This document shows positions 57,079 to 64,000 of a stretch of DNA of 64,000 nt, piece by piece. The position numbers and the translations under genes were made by a program. The notes below the pieces were generated by a model that was not told the DNA's origin, did not search any database, and was given only the letters and a program-made list of their open reading frames with translations. The first letter of the stretch is position 1; every line of letters begins with the position of its first letter. The stretch spans positions 124,001 to 188,000 of the forward strand of contig JAEUUO010000023.1 of assembly GCA_016787575.1 (NCBI GenBank), in the 5' to 3' direction. The stretch comes from Saprospiraceae bacterium. Its GTDB lineage: Bacteria > Bacteroidota > Bacteroidia > Chitinophagales > Saprospiraceae.

Positions 57079-58656
57079 ATGAAACGACTTATAAATTTTC
57101 GAAGTCTCTTATGGATTGCTGCATTCGGAATAATTTCTTCGTGTGCAGTTTTCAAAAAGGGTGACATCCAAAATTCCCAGGTATTTCCACCGGATGAAAC
57201 AGTATCTTTAATTATACTGCAAGTAAATGATTTTTACGAAATAGCTGCACTCGACCATGGGCAGATTGGAGGTGCAGCAAGAATTGCGACTATTCGGAAA
57301 AAACTTTTGCAAGAAAATCCAAATGTGTTGACGGTAATGGCCGGCGATTTTTTGAGCCCTTCTTTATTGGGTACACTTAAATGGGAAGGAGAACGTATCA
57401 AGGGAAAGCAAATGGTAGATGTAATGAATTTAGTTGGATTTGACTTAGTTACATTTGGCAACCACGAATTTGATATAGATGAAGCATCACTCCAAAAGCG
57501 AATTAATGAATCAAAATTTGAATGGGTATCAACCAATGTTCAACATGTTGTTAAAAATAATTTTGAGGCATTTTATAAAGAATCCAATGGACAAAAAGTA
57601 GCAATTCCAGAAACGCGCATATTGCCTTTTACAAATTCTAAAGGAAAGCTATTGAAAATAGGAGTTGTTGCTCCTTGCCTTCCTGCCAATAAAGTTAATT
57701 TTGTTGTATACAAAGATGTCTTTAAAAGTGTGAATCTTTCATTAATGCAATTGCTACAAACTACAGATATGCAAATTGCCCTGAGTCATTTAAATATGGA
57801 AGATGATATCAAAATGGCCAAATTGAATCCGGAGCTGGATTTAATATTGGGAGGACATGAGCATGAAAACATGAAACATCAGATTGGAAATTCGATTTTA
57901 ACGAAAGCTGATGCAAATGCAAAATCTGTTTACGTACATCGAATTTCATTTAACGTTAAAACAAAAAAATTTAAAATAGCATCTAATTTGGTAAAACTGG
58001 ATGCCAGCATAGTGCCCGATGGAGAAGTTAGCCAATTGGTAAACAAGTGGAAAGGAATCGAAAATAAAGTAATTAGAGAAATGGGATTTGATCCGGATGA
58101 AGAGTTGCTTACTTTGCACGAACCTTATGATGCAAGAGAAATTACATTGAGAAATGTACCGGCTTCATTTTGTGAAATGATTAGTAAAGCCATGTTAGGA
58201 AGCGCTAAACAAAAAGCAGATGCGGCAATTATGAATTCAGGCAGTGTGAGGGTTGATGACATGCTTAGTGGGAAGCTTAGTCAATATGACATTTTACGTG
58301 CATTGCCTTATGGTGGAAGTGTATTGGAAATGGATATAACGGGAAATCTTTTGAAAAAAATTTTGGAAGTTGGATGGAAGAATCAAGGCTCAGGAGGTTT
58401 TCTGCAATGGGCTCAAATAAGTCGAACCAAGAATGCAGAATGGTTGATACATGGAGAGCCAATTCAAGTTCAAAAAAGTTATCACATTGCGATAAATGAT
58501 TTTCTTTTAACTGGTCAGGAAAAAAATTTGGATTTTTTAACTCCGAACAACCCTGAGATAACAAATGTAAGCCAGGTAGTCAATTACGATGCCAATGATT
58601 TGCGTAAAGATGTCCGGTTGGCGGTCATAGATTATTTAAAAAAGGGTGGGAGGTAA
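57079..58656 (+). CDS. 5'-nucleotidase-like metallophosphatase, lipoprotein
   Basis: A 525-residue lipoprotein (lipobox IISSC, Cys22) of the UshA-like metallophosphatase/5'-nucleotidase family. The N-terminal calcineurin-like domain contains MAGDFLSPS, FGNHEFD and LGGHEHEN metal-binding motifs; the first canonical DxH is replaced by NDFYEIAALDHG, a variant found in one branch of the family. The C-terminal 5'-nucleotidase domain has NSGSVRVDDMLSGKLSQYDILRALPYGGSVLEM. It probably removes phosphate from nucleotides in the periplasm or at the cell surface. It follows metH by 33 bp. Confidence 0.85.
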   Translation: MKRLINFRSLLWIAAFGIISSCAVFKKGDIQNSQVFPPDETVSLIILQVNDFYEIAALDHGQIGGAARIATIRKKLLQENPNVLTVMAGDFLSPSLLGTLKWEGERIKGKQMVDVMNLVGFDLVTFGNHEFDIDEASLQKRINESKFEWVSTNVQHVVKNNFEAFYKESNGQKVAIPETRILPFTNSKGKLLKIGVVAPCLPANKVNFVVYKDVFKSVNLSLMQLLQTTDMQIALSHLNMEDDIKMAKLNPELDLILGGHEHENMKHQIGNSILTKADANAKSVYVHRISFNVKTKKFKIASNLVKLDASIVPDGEVSQLVNKWKGIENKVIREMGFDPDEELLTLHEPYDAREITLRNVPASFCEMISKAMLGSAKQKADAAIMNSGSVRVDDMLSGKLSQYDILRALPYGGSVLEMDITGNLLKKILEVGWKNQGSGGFLQWAQISRTKNAEWLIHGEPIQVQKSYHIAINDFLLTGQEKNLDFLTPNNPEITNVSQVVNYDANDLRKDVRLAVIDYLKKGGR

Positions 58657-58684
58657 GCCATTCGGAAAATTGAATGAGTCTTAT

Positions 58685-58692
58685 TACTTTTG
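58685..58692 (+). promoter_or_regulatory. -7 box (TACTTTTG) of the membrane protein gene
   Basis: Exact TAnnTTTG 14 bp before the ATG at 58707 and inside the longer frame opening at 58674, favouring the internal start. Confidence 0.5.
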
Positions 58693-58706
58693 TCAAAACG
58701 AATAAA

Positions 58707-59363
58707 ATGGAAAACACAAAATTTAATTATCGATTTACTGCAATTTTACTTGGACTTGCTGCGATTATGATCAATGCCGGTTATCTAATGCGTCCGGTTC
58801 AATTGCAGGATGCATTTAATTTGGCTTCTTTACTAACAGCACATGACAACCAAACTCTGTTTATCTGGTCCTTTAGGGTGCTGGTTTTTGGCGTTTTTTT
58901 AGGAATCATGGGATTGTTTTCTTTAGGCAGCTTGTTGCGCATTTCGCCTACCCATCCAATCCTCAATCCAGGTATCATTGTCTGTTGTCTGGCATTGTTT
59001 GTCGGTACAACGGCTGAAGCATATTTTATGCACATGGGAGCTTGGGCCGGATGGAAAGCATCTACACTGCCAGCTGTAGAACAAGAACCATTTGTTAAAA
59101 CGCTGGAGGTAACTTATGAATGGGTATTGTGCCTGAGGAGAATGGGATATATGTTTTTTTGTCTTGGATTTTTACCACTGGGAATTGGAATAATAAGAGA
59201 TACTTTTTTGCCAAAAGGCTTGGGATATTTTGCCGTGATTTTTGGAGTAGCAGGAATAACTATTATGCTTATTTGGGATTCCAGTACCGCATTTTACGAG
59301 TATGTACGCTATGCTTATACCTTGTTTTTTGCAATTGTTGCATTTTATCTTTTGAAAAAATAA
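58707..59363 (+). CDS. Multi-pass membrane protein (DUF4386-like)
   Basis: A 218-residue integral membrane protein with about six hydrophobic helices (for example YRFTAILLGLAAIMINAGYL, VLVFGVFLGIMGLFSLGSLL, GIIVCCLALFVGTTAEAYFM, YEYVRYAYTLFFAIVAFYLL). The pattern resembles DUF4386-type proteins, but without a conserved motif I would not name it more precisely. The ATG at 58707 follows a -7 box. It is followed by a strong bidirectional terminator. Confidence 0.7.
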   Translation: MENTKFNYRFTAILLGLAAIMINAGYLMRPVQLQDAFNLASLLTAHDNQTLFIWSFRVLVFGVFLGIMGLFSLGSLLRISPTHPILNPGIIVCCLALFVGTTAEAYFMHMGAWAGWKASTLPAVEQEPFVKTLEVTYEWVLCLRRMGYMFFCLGFLPLGIGIIRDTFLPKGLGYFAVIFGVAGITIMLIWDSSTAFYEYVRYAYTLFFAIVAFYLLKK

Positions 59364-59396
59364 TTTTGATATAATATTCACTTGCTTAGTGCAATA

Positions 59397-59435
59397 AAAA
59401 AATCCCCGATTGCAATTTACAATCGGGGATTTTTT
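59397..59435. terminator. Bidirectional terminator between convergent genes
   Basis: A 16-bp stem (AAAAAATCCCCGATTG and its complement) with a 7-nt loop; A- and T-runs on both sides allow it to serve the membrane protein gene on the left and the lipoprotein gene on the right. Confidence 0.8.
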
Positions 59436-59471
59436 ATTGATTGAAGTCTTCAAAATGAAACAATCGTAGTT

Positions 59472-59957
59472 TTATTTTTTATCAGTCTCAGGAGCTGAGC
59501 TCACATTCATGTCCCGGACACAAACATATTTACCATCTCGCTTTTGGAAATAGGACATGTAATGTCCTTTTTTTACTTCGGCACCTGCAGGATTCATAAC
59601 GGTCCATGAACCGATTTCAACTGCTGTATTACCTTCTGCAAACAGATCAACTACTTTGTACACATTGTAATTGCCGGTCGTATCTTTTGCAATTCCTTTT
59701 GCAATTTTATCTTGAATTGCAGCTTTTCCGGATGCAGGTTCTTCATTCCGGCTGTAACTAATTGCATCATCACTATAATATGCAGCAACAGCAGCGGCAT
59801 CTTTAGCTTTTTCAGCAGCAGCAAAAGCATCTTCCATTTTTTGAATTTCAACTTTTAATTGATCCATATCAATCGCTTTAGGCGGTTCAACCGGAGCAGC
59901 ACAAGAGCACAATAACAAAGTCATCATACTTAAAAAGGCATAAATTTGGTTTTTCAT
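59472..59957 (-). CDS. DUF4440/SnoaL-like lipoprotein
   Basis: A 161-residue lipoprotein (MMTLLLCSC lipobox, Cys19) with an NTF2-like (DUF4440) domain: helix EIQKMEDAFAAAEKAKDAAAVAAYYSDDAISY, then strands with AVEIGSWTVMNPAGAEVKKGHYMSYFQKRDGKYVCVRDMNVS. These small cone-shaped folds bind diverse ligands or have isomerase activity; the ligand is not predictable. It is convergent with the membrane protein gene on its left. Confidence 0.82.
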   Translation of the reverse strand: MKNQIYAFLSMMTLLLCSCAAPVEPPKAIDMDQLKVEIQKMEDAFAAAEKAKDAAAVAAYYSDDAISYSRNEEPASGKAAIQDKIAKGIAKDTTGNYNVYKVVDLFAEGNTAVEIGSWTVMNPAGAEVKKGHYMSYFQKRDGKYVCVRDMNVSSAPETDKK

Positions 59958-60043
59958 AAATATTGTTTTTAATTGTTTTGTGCAAGATATGGATTATTTA
60001 ATAGATGTCTTGTCAATTCCATTTATTTGGAATTTATTTCCGA

Positions 60044-60277
60044 TTATTTAAAATATTTTATCAAGCTATGTATGGAAACTAAAGTCCAACAAGCTTCCAA
60101 TAAAATAAATGGAATATAATTTAGCAATATGGACGCAAAACATGCTAAACTTGCTCCACCGGTGTTTAATAAAAGATAACTTAAACTTTCCTTTTGGATT
60201 AAACCACGAAGATTTAAGAAAAAGGCTAGGAGCAGGCAGCTAACACCTATAAATCCAATCCAATCAGTAAGGTTCAT
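60044..60277 (-). CDS. Small membrane protein (CBU_0592-like)
   Basis: A 77-residue protein with three hydrophobic helices (WIGFIGVSCLLLAFFLNL, LNTGGASLACFASILL, FILLEACWTLVSIHSLI). It resembles the short CBU_0592-type membrane proteins. Function unknown. It lies between the lipoprotein and FabH-like genes on the same strand. Confidence 0.75.
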   Translation of the reverse strand: MNLTDWIGFIGVSCLLLAFFLNLRGLIQKESLSYLLLNTGGASLACFASILLNYIPFILLEACWTLVSIHSLIKYFK

Positions 60278-60344
60278 ATTATTATGATTAAAAATAAAAG
60301 ATCATTTAGCAAATCAATGAGTTTCTATGATGTTTGCAATATCA

Positions 60345-61433
60345 TCAAATTCTATAGCATACAGCATTAATATTCATGCCAGCACCTACAGAAGCAAACA
60401 ATACCAAATCTCCTTTGGATAAAGAAAAGCCTTCCAAATTTCCTTTGCGTACGGTATCAAATAAAGTTGGAACTGTAGCAACAGAGCTATTACCAAGTTT
60501 GTGGATATTCATGGGAATTGTACTTTCTGGAGTTTTGTCAATGCCATACGCTTTGTATAAATTTTTAATAATGGCTTCATCCATTTTTTCATTTGCCTGA
60601 TGTATAAAAATCATTTTTACATCCCTGATGTTTGCTTCTGCTCTTTCAAGGCATTCTTTCATAGCTGCAGGAACATAGGTTAAAGCAAACTCATAAATTT
60701 TACGACCTTTCATTTTAATAAATCGCATCCTTGGATCCGAATGAGGAAAGTAAGATTCTCCTAAATTCAAAAAATAAACTTCGTCCATACTATAGGTTGC
60801 ACTTGCAGAACTCAGTATTCCGCTTCCATTTATTGAATCGACTTCCAGATTTTCTACAATGCAAGCACCCGCACCATCCGAGTAAATCATGCTGTCACGA
60901 TCATACACATCAATAACTCTGCTCAGTGTTTCAGTTCCAACCACCAAACATCTTTTAGCGATTCCTGCTTTTAAAAAAGCATCTGCCTGAATCAAACCTT
61001 GAATCCAACCGGGACAGCCAAATAATACATCGTAAGCTACGCAATGGGGATTTTTTATCTTAAGATTGTGTTTGATGCGGGAAGCCAAAGAAGGAACCAT
61101 GTCTGATTGGTTCGTGTGTTTAATGACATTTCCAAAATTATGTGCTACGATTATCTGATCTAAAGATTCCGGATCGATGCCACTTTCATCTAAAGCATCT
61201 TTGGCAGCAAAAGTGCCAATATCAGATGTATTCATGCCGGTTGGAGCATATCTACGTTCTTCGATTCCTGTAATTTGCCTGAATTTTTCAACTACGACAG
61301 ATGGATCTGTTTCAATGCGAGTTTTATTTTCATCAAAAAAATCATGTACAGTAAAATCCCGGTTTGTTTTTATTATAGGTGGAATAAAGCATCCGGTTCC
61401 GGTAATTACTGTTTTATTAACTAAAGTACTCAT
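60345..61433 (-). CDS. FabH-like 3-oxoacyl-ACP synthase III family protein
   Basis: A 362-residue thiolase-fold condensing enzyme. The catalytic triad is Cys140 (VLFGCPGWIQG), His278 (FIHQANEKMD) and Asn315 (HKLGNSSVAT). It is about 35 residues longer than E. coli FabH, with an inserted N-terminal segment, and the sequence around Cys140 and DRDSMIYSDGAGACIVE is more typical of the FabH-like group that works on unusual acyl chains in Bacteroidota. It is encoded outside a fatty-acid operon, so a specialised lipid or secondary-metabolite role is possible. TATATTTG at 61524-61531 (minus) is a candidate promoter about 90 bp upstream. Confidence 0.88.
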   Translation of the reverse strand: MSTLVNKTVITGTGCFIPPIIKTNRDFTVHDFFDENKTRIETDPSVVVEKFRQITGIEERRYAPTGMNTSDIGTFAAKDALDESGIDPESLDQIIVAHNFGNVIKHTNQSDMVPSLASRIKHNLKIKNPHCVAYDVLFGCPGWIQGLIQADAFLKAGIAKRCLVVGTETLSRVIDVYDRDSMIYSDGAGACIVENLEVDSINGSGILSSASATYSMDEVYFLNLGESYFPHSDPRMRFIKMKGRKIYEFALTYVPAAMKECLERAEANIRDVKMIFIHQANEKMDEAIIKNLYKAYGIDKTPESTIPMNIHKLGNSSVATVPTLFDTVRKGNLEGFSLSKGDLVLFASVGAGMNINAVCYRI

Positions 61434-61523
61434 GAATAATAGGATAATTCGGAAAATGTGGAATTAGTTTGCATGCACGTGTAAGTATGGCCATGTTTTG
61501 AGACCTACTTCCAATGACAACTC

Positions 61524-61531
61524 CAAATATA
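61524..61531 (-). promoter_or_regulatory. Candidate -7 box (TATATTTG) of the FabH-like gene
   Basis: Matches TAnnTTTG on the minus strand, about 90 bp before the FabH-like start. Confidence 0.35.
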
Positions 61532-61705
61532 TAGCTAAAATGATACAATTCCGTGAAAATTCAACGAATCGGAATATTGGTATTTATTATTGTTATATCC
61601 GAACAGTTTACCAATAGTATACTATTTGTTCTGTATTTAAAATTAGGCAACTATATAAGTAAGATCTACTTGATAAAATTTTATTTGCAATTTTTAAGGA
61701 TGGAT

Positions 61706-62581
61706 TCAATGGTCATTATGCATCAAAACTACCTTCCTTGAAATCGTTGATTCTTTATTTTGAAATACAATATAATAGCTTCCTGCTTTAAATAATGACA
61801 TATCAATTGCATTGTTTTCAATTTTTGTTTTTATTTCGATTCCACATAGATTGTAAACAGTAATTTTATGAAATGGGCCACCAACATAGTTAAAGACACC
61901 ATAACTTGGATTTGGATATATTTGTACGGTATTTGCTTCAATATTTATTGAATTAGAAAGAAGAAAGCAAGCGATACTGTCTGTAGAATACATGATTCCA
62001 TCTCCTTGAAAACATCGCAGATATCCTCCCGGTGGTGGGTCAACAAAATCTGGCCTGGGAAATAAATAGCGGTTATTTCCGATACCTTCTATGTTGATTC
62101 CATCCATTCTACATGCAAATGAACCTGTAGTCCTTACAAATTGAACTTTTCTAATACTTCCTGAAATGTTTATGAAACCGGTTGAATCAATTACGGTTTG
62201 AATATAACTTTCATTTTTCGGGCAATAGCTCGTAAGCGTATCCAATCGAGATAAGTTGAAATCATAGAGAATTTTAAATTCATTTGATTTGGTATCGAAC
62301 CGTGTAACTCGATTATTAAAATAACACAGGATATGCCTTGAAACAAATTGAGAAGAGTCTAATTTTCCATTATCAAAGTAATAATATCGCTCCGCGTAAA
62401 TACCGCAGGATTTATTATCAATTAGGGTATCTTTTGCTTTATGTATTTTTATCAAGGATCCCCTGTCCCAAGGTCTTATGGTTTCCTGATCAAAAAACCA
62501 CATGACAGGGCCTTGCCAATGTTGGCTCATCAACGGAATACAGGAAAGTAGGAATGTAAAAATAATAATAGATTTTACCAT
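61706..62581 (-). CDS. Secreted protein with type A T9SS sorting domain
   Basis: A 291-residue exported protein from the ATG at 62581; a further ATG at 62614 in frame would add 11 residues but spoils the signal peptide (MVKSIIIFTFLLSCIPLMSQ). The middle part (WYYFDNGKL-like strands, KVQFVRTTGSFACRMDG, IEGIGNNRYLFPRPDFVDPPPGGYLRCF) has no family I can name. The end (VQIYPNPSYGVFNYVGGPFHKITVYNLCGIEI) is a type A T9SS sorting domain. It is likely surface-exposed or released by SprA. Confidence 0.8.
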   Translation of the reverse strand: MVKSIIIFTFLLSCIPLMSQHWQGPVMWFFDQETIRPWDRGSLIKIHKAKDTLIDNKSCGIYAERYYYFDNGKLDSSQFVSRHILCYFNNRVTRFDTKSNEFKILYDFNLSRLDTLTSYCPKNESYIQTVIDSTGFINISGSIRKVQFVRTTGSFACRMDGINIEGIGNNRYLFPRPDFVDPPPGGYLRCFQGDGIMYSTDSIACFLLSNSINIEANTVQIYPNPSYGVFNYVGGPFHKITVYNLCGIEIKTKIENNAIDMSLFKAGSYYIVFQNKESTISRKVVLMHNDH

Positions 62582-62747
62582 ATGTGTTGCGTTGAAAAAT
62601 AACTTTCTATTCAAACTACTTCTAGTAATATAAAAAACTTGAATACTATTTCGTAAAAACCCTTTCTATTAAAACAAATATACAGTATTGTAAGGATTCT
62701 TGTAGATACTTTGAAAGGCAAGTCAAAGGAAATTAAAAAATGTATTA

Positions 62748-63419
62748 TTATCTGACAAACCGATACGCTAAGGAAATCCCAATTACCTTGTTTTTTATAG
62801 TAGCACCCTCTTCTCTAAAAGAAGAAATATTAGCCAATCCTAAATTGTAACTCAGTCCGATTTGGATGAATTTTAATTCGATCCCGGCAGTGACCGTCAA
62901 GCCAAGATCCAATCGGCGAAGATGATCATCTTCCTCATCAGAGCCCCAGGAAATATCTTCATCTTCCTTTTCAGTATTTCCTTGAAAAGTAAATTCGGTT
63001 TTAGTTTTCCCATAGATCCCAAATCCGAAGTATGGCCCTATGCTCCCGTAAAATTTTAATTTTCCAGCAGGAATGCTGACTTTAGCATTTATTGGAATGT
63101 CCAAATAATATAATCTGGTTGAAGCTTTAAGCTTGATGGTTTCACCCAAAAAAGTATCTTCCACCATTTCTCTGTGACCTTTGGTAGACAAGAGTAAACC
63201 CGTTTCAAAGGACAACATATTACGTATAGGAATTTCCGCAATAGCACCTACATGAATTCCTGATCTCCATTTGTAATCTTCGCTATAAGTTTCATGGTCG
63301 TCTTTTACAAAGAAGTTAGATAAATTTAATCCTGCTTTTACACTAAGTGTTTGAGTGAAAGAGCTCGTAGAACAAACGACCAGCATCATGAGAATTTGAA
63401 GTAATATTTGATTTTTCAT
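62748..63419 (-). CDS. Outer-membrane beta-barrel protein (PorT-like family)
   Basis: A 223-residue protein with a signal peptide (cut near FTQTLSVKAG) and an eight-strand-type barrel of alternating residues, with typical opening TLSVKAGLNLSNFFVKDD and closing NLGLANIS...VIGISLAYRFVR (terminal aromatic). The acidic loop EKEDEDISWGSDEEDDH is external or periplasmic. This is the generic outer-membrane beta-barrel (PorT-like) family of Bacteroidota, mostly of unknown function; PorT itself is part of T9SS but this protein cannot be claimed as PorT. Confidence 0.82.
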   Translation of the reverse strand: MKNQILLQILMMLVVCSTSSFTQTLSVKAGLNLSNFFVKDDHETYSEDYKWRSGIHVGAIAEIPIRNMLSFETGLLLSTKGHREMVEDTFLGETIKLKASTRLYYLDIPINAKVSIPAGKLKFYGSIGPYFGFGIYGKTKTEFTFQGNTEKEDEDISWGSDEEDDHLRRLDLGLTVTAGIELKFIQIGLSYNLGLANISSFREEGATIKNKVIGISLAYRFVR

Positions 63420-63466
63420 AGGAATGGTTGGTTTTATTTTGACTTTAAATGTAATAATAAAAACGA

Positions 63467-63880
63467 TTAACTGTGTTTTTTCCAGTATTTTTTTCCATAG
63501 CTGCAGAATATTTCTTCACCTGCGAAAATGTCTCTTAGAGCTAAGAGGCAAACTTTATCCGTGGAATCAAGGGTTATTACTGCATTGTTATTAAAACTTG
63601 ATTTAATTAAACCTTTTGCATCATTAGCATATTTGGCAAAGCATTTTGAATTCATTGAATCCAGAATACTGCCATCCAATAAATTGATGAAGTATCTGTC
63701 TTTTCCTTCTTTAACTCTTTTTTTTATTTCAGCCTCATTTAATATTTTTCCTTTGTAAATTGCAATGATCTCATCTTTATCAATATCGATGGCGGTATAC
63801 AAGCCAAAACCAGCGTCCGGAATTTGCGATTGGCTTTTGTATAAATAGGTATATTCTGAAGCTTCTATTTTAATGCACAT
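63467..63880 (-). CDS. SET-domain protein (putative protein-lysine methyltransferase)
   Basis: A 137-residue protein that is almost entirely one SET domain. Hallmarks: GFGLYTAIDIDKDEIIAIYKG (24-44, SET-N with the 'G-x-G' SAM-binding entry), CFAKYANDAKG (80-90, in place of the canonical NHS), and GEEIFCSYGKKYW (121-133, the conserved Tyr region GEELxxxYGxxYW). The lysine substrate is unknown; the small size matches stand-alone bacterial SET proteins. It is the right-most gene in the window. Confidence 0.82.
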   Translation of the reverse strand: MCIKIEASEYTYLYKSQSQIPDAGFGLYTAIDIDKDEIIAIYKGKILNEAEIKKRVKEGKDRYFINLLDGSILDSMNSKCFAKYANDAKGLIKSSFNNNAVITLDSTDKVCLLALRDIFAGEEIFCSYGKKYWKKHS

Positions 63881-64000
63881 AGGCTGTTCTGTTTTATAGA
63901 TTAAGTTAACGGTAATATTTAATTAATAAAACTGATTTTATCGCAGGTAAAAAATAGACCGATTTTTATTTTAGAAAATTATACGAGGCTAAACCTAAAT

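Noticed and set aside
61553..61741. Small plus-strand frame of 62 codons
   Set aside because: It overlaps the T9SS cargo gene 3' end on the other strand and has no coding character, signal or homology that I recognise.
62748..63419. PorT component of the T9SS
   Set aside because: Only the general outer-membrane barrel pattern is visible; PorT-specific identity cannot be supported from sequence alone.

Overview
The window reads as chromosomal DNA of a low-GC Bacteroidota, most likely a Saprospiraceae-like environmental lineage. Evidence: a SprA-family type IX secretion (T9SS) outer-membrane translocon beside ruvA; many secreted proteins ending in T9SS sorting domains (type A 'PNP' domains and one type B gliding-motility C-terminal domain); futalosine-pathway MqnC; and Bacteroidota -7 boxes (TAnnTTTG) directly upstream of many genes, often only 5-15 bp from the start codon. 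The genus assignment is inference; there is no rRNA here.

Layout. 1-7.9 kb: a cut-off secreted protein, a metzincin/beta-helix T9SS cargo protein, a GNAT, a lipoprotein with a membrane protein, then OsmC-aroA and a convergent hydrolase. 8.1-12.8 kb: isoaspartyl peptidase, TauE/SafE exporter, rhodanese lipoprotein, hflX and an M29 aminopeptidase. 12.9-16.9 kb: two large T9SS cargo genes, one dockerin-like. 17.5-26 kb: peptidases (S9, M15, M28), a redoxin, a START-like/GyrI-like protein, purine nucleoside phosphorylase and mqnC. 26.1-30.7 kb: rimP-nusA-infB behind a -7 box and a hairpin with a T-run in the leader. 31-36 kb: two more T9SS cargo genes, the second preceded by a 10-G tract. 36.3-40.8 kb: class I aldolase, DUF4920 lipoprotein, a MORN-caspase fusion, and a four-helix-bundle gene between inverted heptanucleotide arrays. 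40.9-44.4 kb: rplM-rpsI-rpsB-tsf and pyrH. 44.5-53.1 kb: ruvA, sprA and a tiny T9SS-tagged protein. 53.4-63.9 kb: metH, a 5'-nucleotidase-like lipoprotein, small membrane and lipoproteins, a FabH-like synthase, another T9SS cargo protein, an outer-membrane barrel and a SET-domain protein.

How it fits together. Housekeeping operons (translation, nucleotide, menaquinone, aromatic and methionine metabolism) are interspersed with a large set of secreted proteins that would be exported by the SprA translocon encoded in the same window. No phage, IS element, CRISPR array, tRNA or rRNA was seen.

The most unusual structures are: (1) intergenic arrays that all share a strict 7-bp period but have unrelated unit sequences; (2) the 10-G tract that leaves a signal-peptide coding stretch of a 922-residue beta-helix protein without an in-frame start codon, which could be phase variation or an assembly error; (3) the MORN-caspase fusion; and (4) start codons lying just downstream of promoter boxes, which correct several longer apparent reading frames.
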